Shown: positions 6,053-6,489 of the stretch, one piece after another
How positions within the stretch are numbered: position 1 is the stretch's first letter
Layout: every line of letters begins with the position of its first letter
NCBI GenBank assembly: GCA_944385645.1
Contig: CALWYA010000087.1
Span: 1 to 6,489 of the forward strand
Length of the DNA: 6,489 nucleotides
Direction: 5' to 3'
Source of the DNA: an uncultured Oscillospiraceae bacterium
Lineage (GTDB): Bacteria; Bacillota; Clostridia; Oscillospirales; Oscillospiraceae
The notes under the pieces: generated by a model
Database searches by the model: none
What the model was told of the DNA's origin: nothing
What the model saw: the letters and a program-made list of their open reading frames with translations, nothing else
Made by a program: the position numbers and the translations under genes

Positions 6053-6082
6053 GCGGGGCCCGGACAGCCTTCCCTGTCCGGG
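6053..6082. repeat. 30-nt palindromic direct repeat, copy 2
   Basis: This copy is identical to copy 1 at 5840-5869, in the same orientation, 213 bp away. Here the flanking CCCC (6083-6086) extends the inner palindrome to a 13-bp perfect stem. Confidence 0.85.
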
Positions 6083-6086
6083 CCCC
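6055..6086 (-). terminator. Probable terminator of the leftward feo operon
   Basis: GGGGCCCGGACAG and its complement form a 13-bp stem with a six-base loop, 27 nt past the stop of the Cys-rich gene. On the minus strand it is followed by GCCC and then TTTTGC, a short U-run set slightly away from the stem, so termination is plausible but not canonical. It is built from repeat copy 2. Confidence 0.5.
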
Positions 6087-6113
6087 TTGGCAAGGGAGGA
6101 GAGATGGGAAACG

Positions 6114-6281
6114 CTATTTGTCCTCCGGCGAGGCGGAGTGGCAGCACCCGCCGCAGCAGGAGCAGTCACCGCCGCAGGTGTGCCGGCCGCTCTTGTGGCC
6201 CTTCCACAGGGAGCGGACGGCCAGACCCACCGCCAGGGCCAGCAGGGCGAAGACGATGAGGTTCAGAACAATGGGGGACAT
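6114..6281 (-). CDS. FeoB-associated Cys-rich membrane protein
   Basis: This 55-residue protein has one N-terminal membrane span (about residues 4-23), a short basic stretch (RSLWKGHKSGRH) and a Cys-rich tail, CGGDCSCCGGCC, with six cysteines at 36, 40, 42, 43, 46 and 47. This matches the small FeoB-associated proteins found after feoB in many Firmicutes, thought to help ferrous iron transport, perhaps by binding iron at the cytoplasmic face; the exact function is not established. The ATG at 6281 is chosen because AAGGAG lies eight bases upstream; an upstream TTG at 6302 would place that site inside the gene. It follows feoB by 28 nt and ends with TAG. Confidence 0.88.
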   Translation of the reverse strand: MSPIVLNLIVFALLALAVGLAVRSLWKGHKSGRHTCGGDCSCCGGCCHSASPEDK

Positions 6282-6289
6282 GGAAGCAG

Positions 6290-6295
6290 CTCCTT
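6290..6295 (-). promoter_or_regulatory. Ribosome binding site of the FeoB-associated gene
   Basis: AAGGAG is located eight bases before the ATG at 6281 and fixes the short start in preference to the TTG 21 bases upstream. Confidence 0.75.
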
Positions 6296-6309
6296 TCCGC
6301 AAAGGGAGT

Positions 6310-6489
6310 TTACTTGGCCGCGGCGGCGGCCACGGAGGTCAGGTGACGGGTGGACTCGTCGGGCTGATAGCCCTTCCGGACCAGCAGGAAGATCAGGCCG
6401 GCCAGGGCGGCGAAGGCCACCACGCTCCACACGCCGAAGCTGGTCTCGCCGGTGATGAGGCCGCCGATCTGATAGACGATCATGGAGAT
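6310..6489 (-). CDS. feoB: Ferrous iron transporter FeoB, C-terminal end (cut by window edge)
   Basis: Only the last 59 residues and the TAA stop are present. They read ISMIVYQIGGLITGE, then a single hydrophobic span (about VWSVVAFAALAGLIFLLV), a short RKGYQPDE stretch and an Ala-rich end. The YQIGGLITGE sequence followed by a last membrane span is characteristic of the FeoB C-terminus, the GTPase-coupled ferrous iron permease of the inner membrane. The Cys-rich small gene 28 nt downstream supports this. The G domain and the rest of the permease lie beyond the right edge and cannot be judged. Confidence 0.85.
   Translation of the reverse strand: MSMIVYQIGGLITGETSFGVWSVVAFAALAGLIFLLVRKGYQPDESTRHLTSVAAAAAK

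Larger units (their letters stand above)
5840..6086. repeat. Hairpin-dense intergenic block bounded by two identical repeats
   Basis: No gene is recognisable. Nearly all of 5840-6014 can fold: the copy 1 hairpin, the 5886-5914 inverted repeat, a GC-rich double stem at 5915-5960, a 10-bp stem at 5974-5997 (TCGAGG then GGGC, with one bulged C and a TTC loop) and a 5-bp stem at 5998-6014. Bases 6015-6052 look unstructured before copy 2. The arrangement resembles a dispersed palindromic intergenic repeat (REP/BIME or MITE-like), or an untested structured RNA. No transposase or target-site duplication is visible. Confidence 0.5.

Noticed and set aside
5840..6082. CRISPR array
   Set aside because: There are only two repeat copies, 183 bp apart, with structured sequence between them rather than unique spacers of even length, and no cas genes.
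5696..6169. Minus-strand open frame of 157 codons across the hairpin block
   Set aside because: It spans the VWA gene end, the terminator and all the repeats, and its peptide repeats PGQGRLSGPR only because of the 30-nt DNA repeats. No ribosome site or family signal.

Overview
The window comes from a GC-rich bacterium with strong AGGAGG-type ribosome binding sites, most likely a gut Firmicute of the Oscillospiraceae type (Flavonifractor/Lawsonibacter-like). This assignment is inferred from codon use, the aroE-like/TRAP pairing and the short Cys-rich protein behind feoB; no phylogenetic marker is present.

Bases 1-3072 hold a leftward operon, aroE-like > dctQ > dctM > dctP. It encodes a shikimate/quinate dehydrogenase-family oxidoreductase and a complete three-part TRAP transporter (small membrane subunit, large permease, and a solute-binding lipoprotein cut by the window edge). 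The spacing is tight: 21 nt between aroE and dctQ, and a one-base TAATG overlap between dctQ and dctM. A 102-nt gap containing a stable hairpin precedes dctP. The dehydrogenase has an altered substrate loop (Ser to Ala) and an Asp where NAD-preferring relatives carry one. Together with the transporter this suggests import and oxidation of an external cyclitol carboxylate such as quinate or shikimate, rather than biosynthesis.

Bases 3073-3781 are a divergent control region with no convincing gene. It holds a near-consensus leftward promoter lying inside a nested dyad symmetry, an AT-rich stretch (about 38% GC over 3361-3570), a hairpin or operator-like dyad at 3606-3629 and a rightward promoter at 3649-3677.

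Bases 3782-5783 are a rightward pair: a MoxR-family AAA+ ATPase and a CoxE-like von Willebrand factor A (VWA) protein four bases downstream. Such pairs usually work as an ATPase/metal-ion-dependent adaptor that matures or remodels another protein complex; no client is visible here.

Bases 5784-6113 are non-coding and packed with inverted repeats: a terminator hairpin, two identical 30-nt palindromic repeats 213 bp apart, and at least three more hairpins between them. This looks like a dispersed palindromic intergenic element.

Bases 6114-6489 are the leftward end of an iron-uptake operon: the C-terminus of FeoB and a 55-residue FeoB-associated Cys-rich membrane protein. The second 30-nt repeat copy sits where that operon should terminate.
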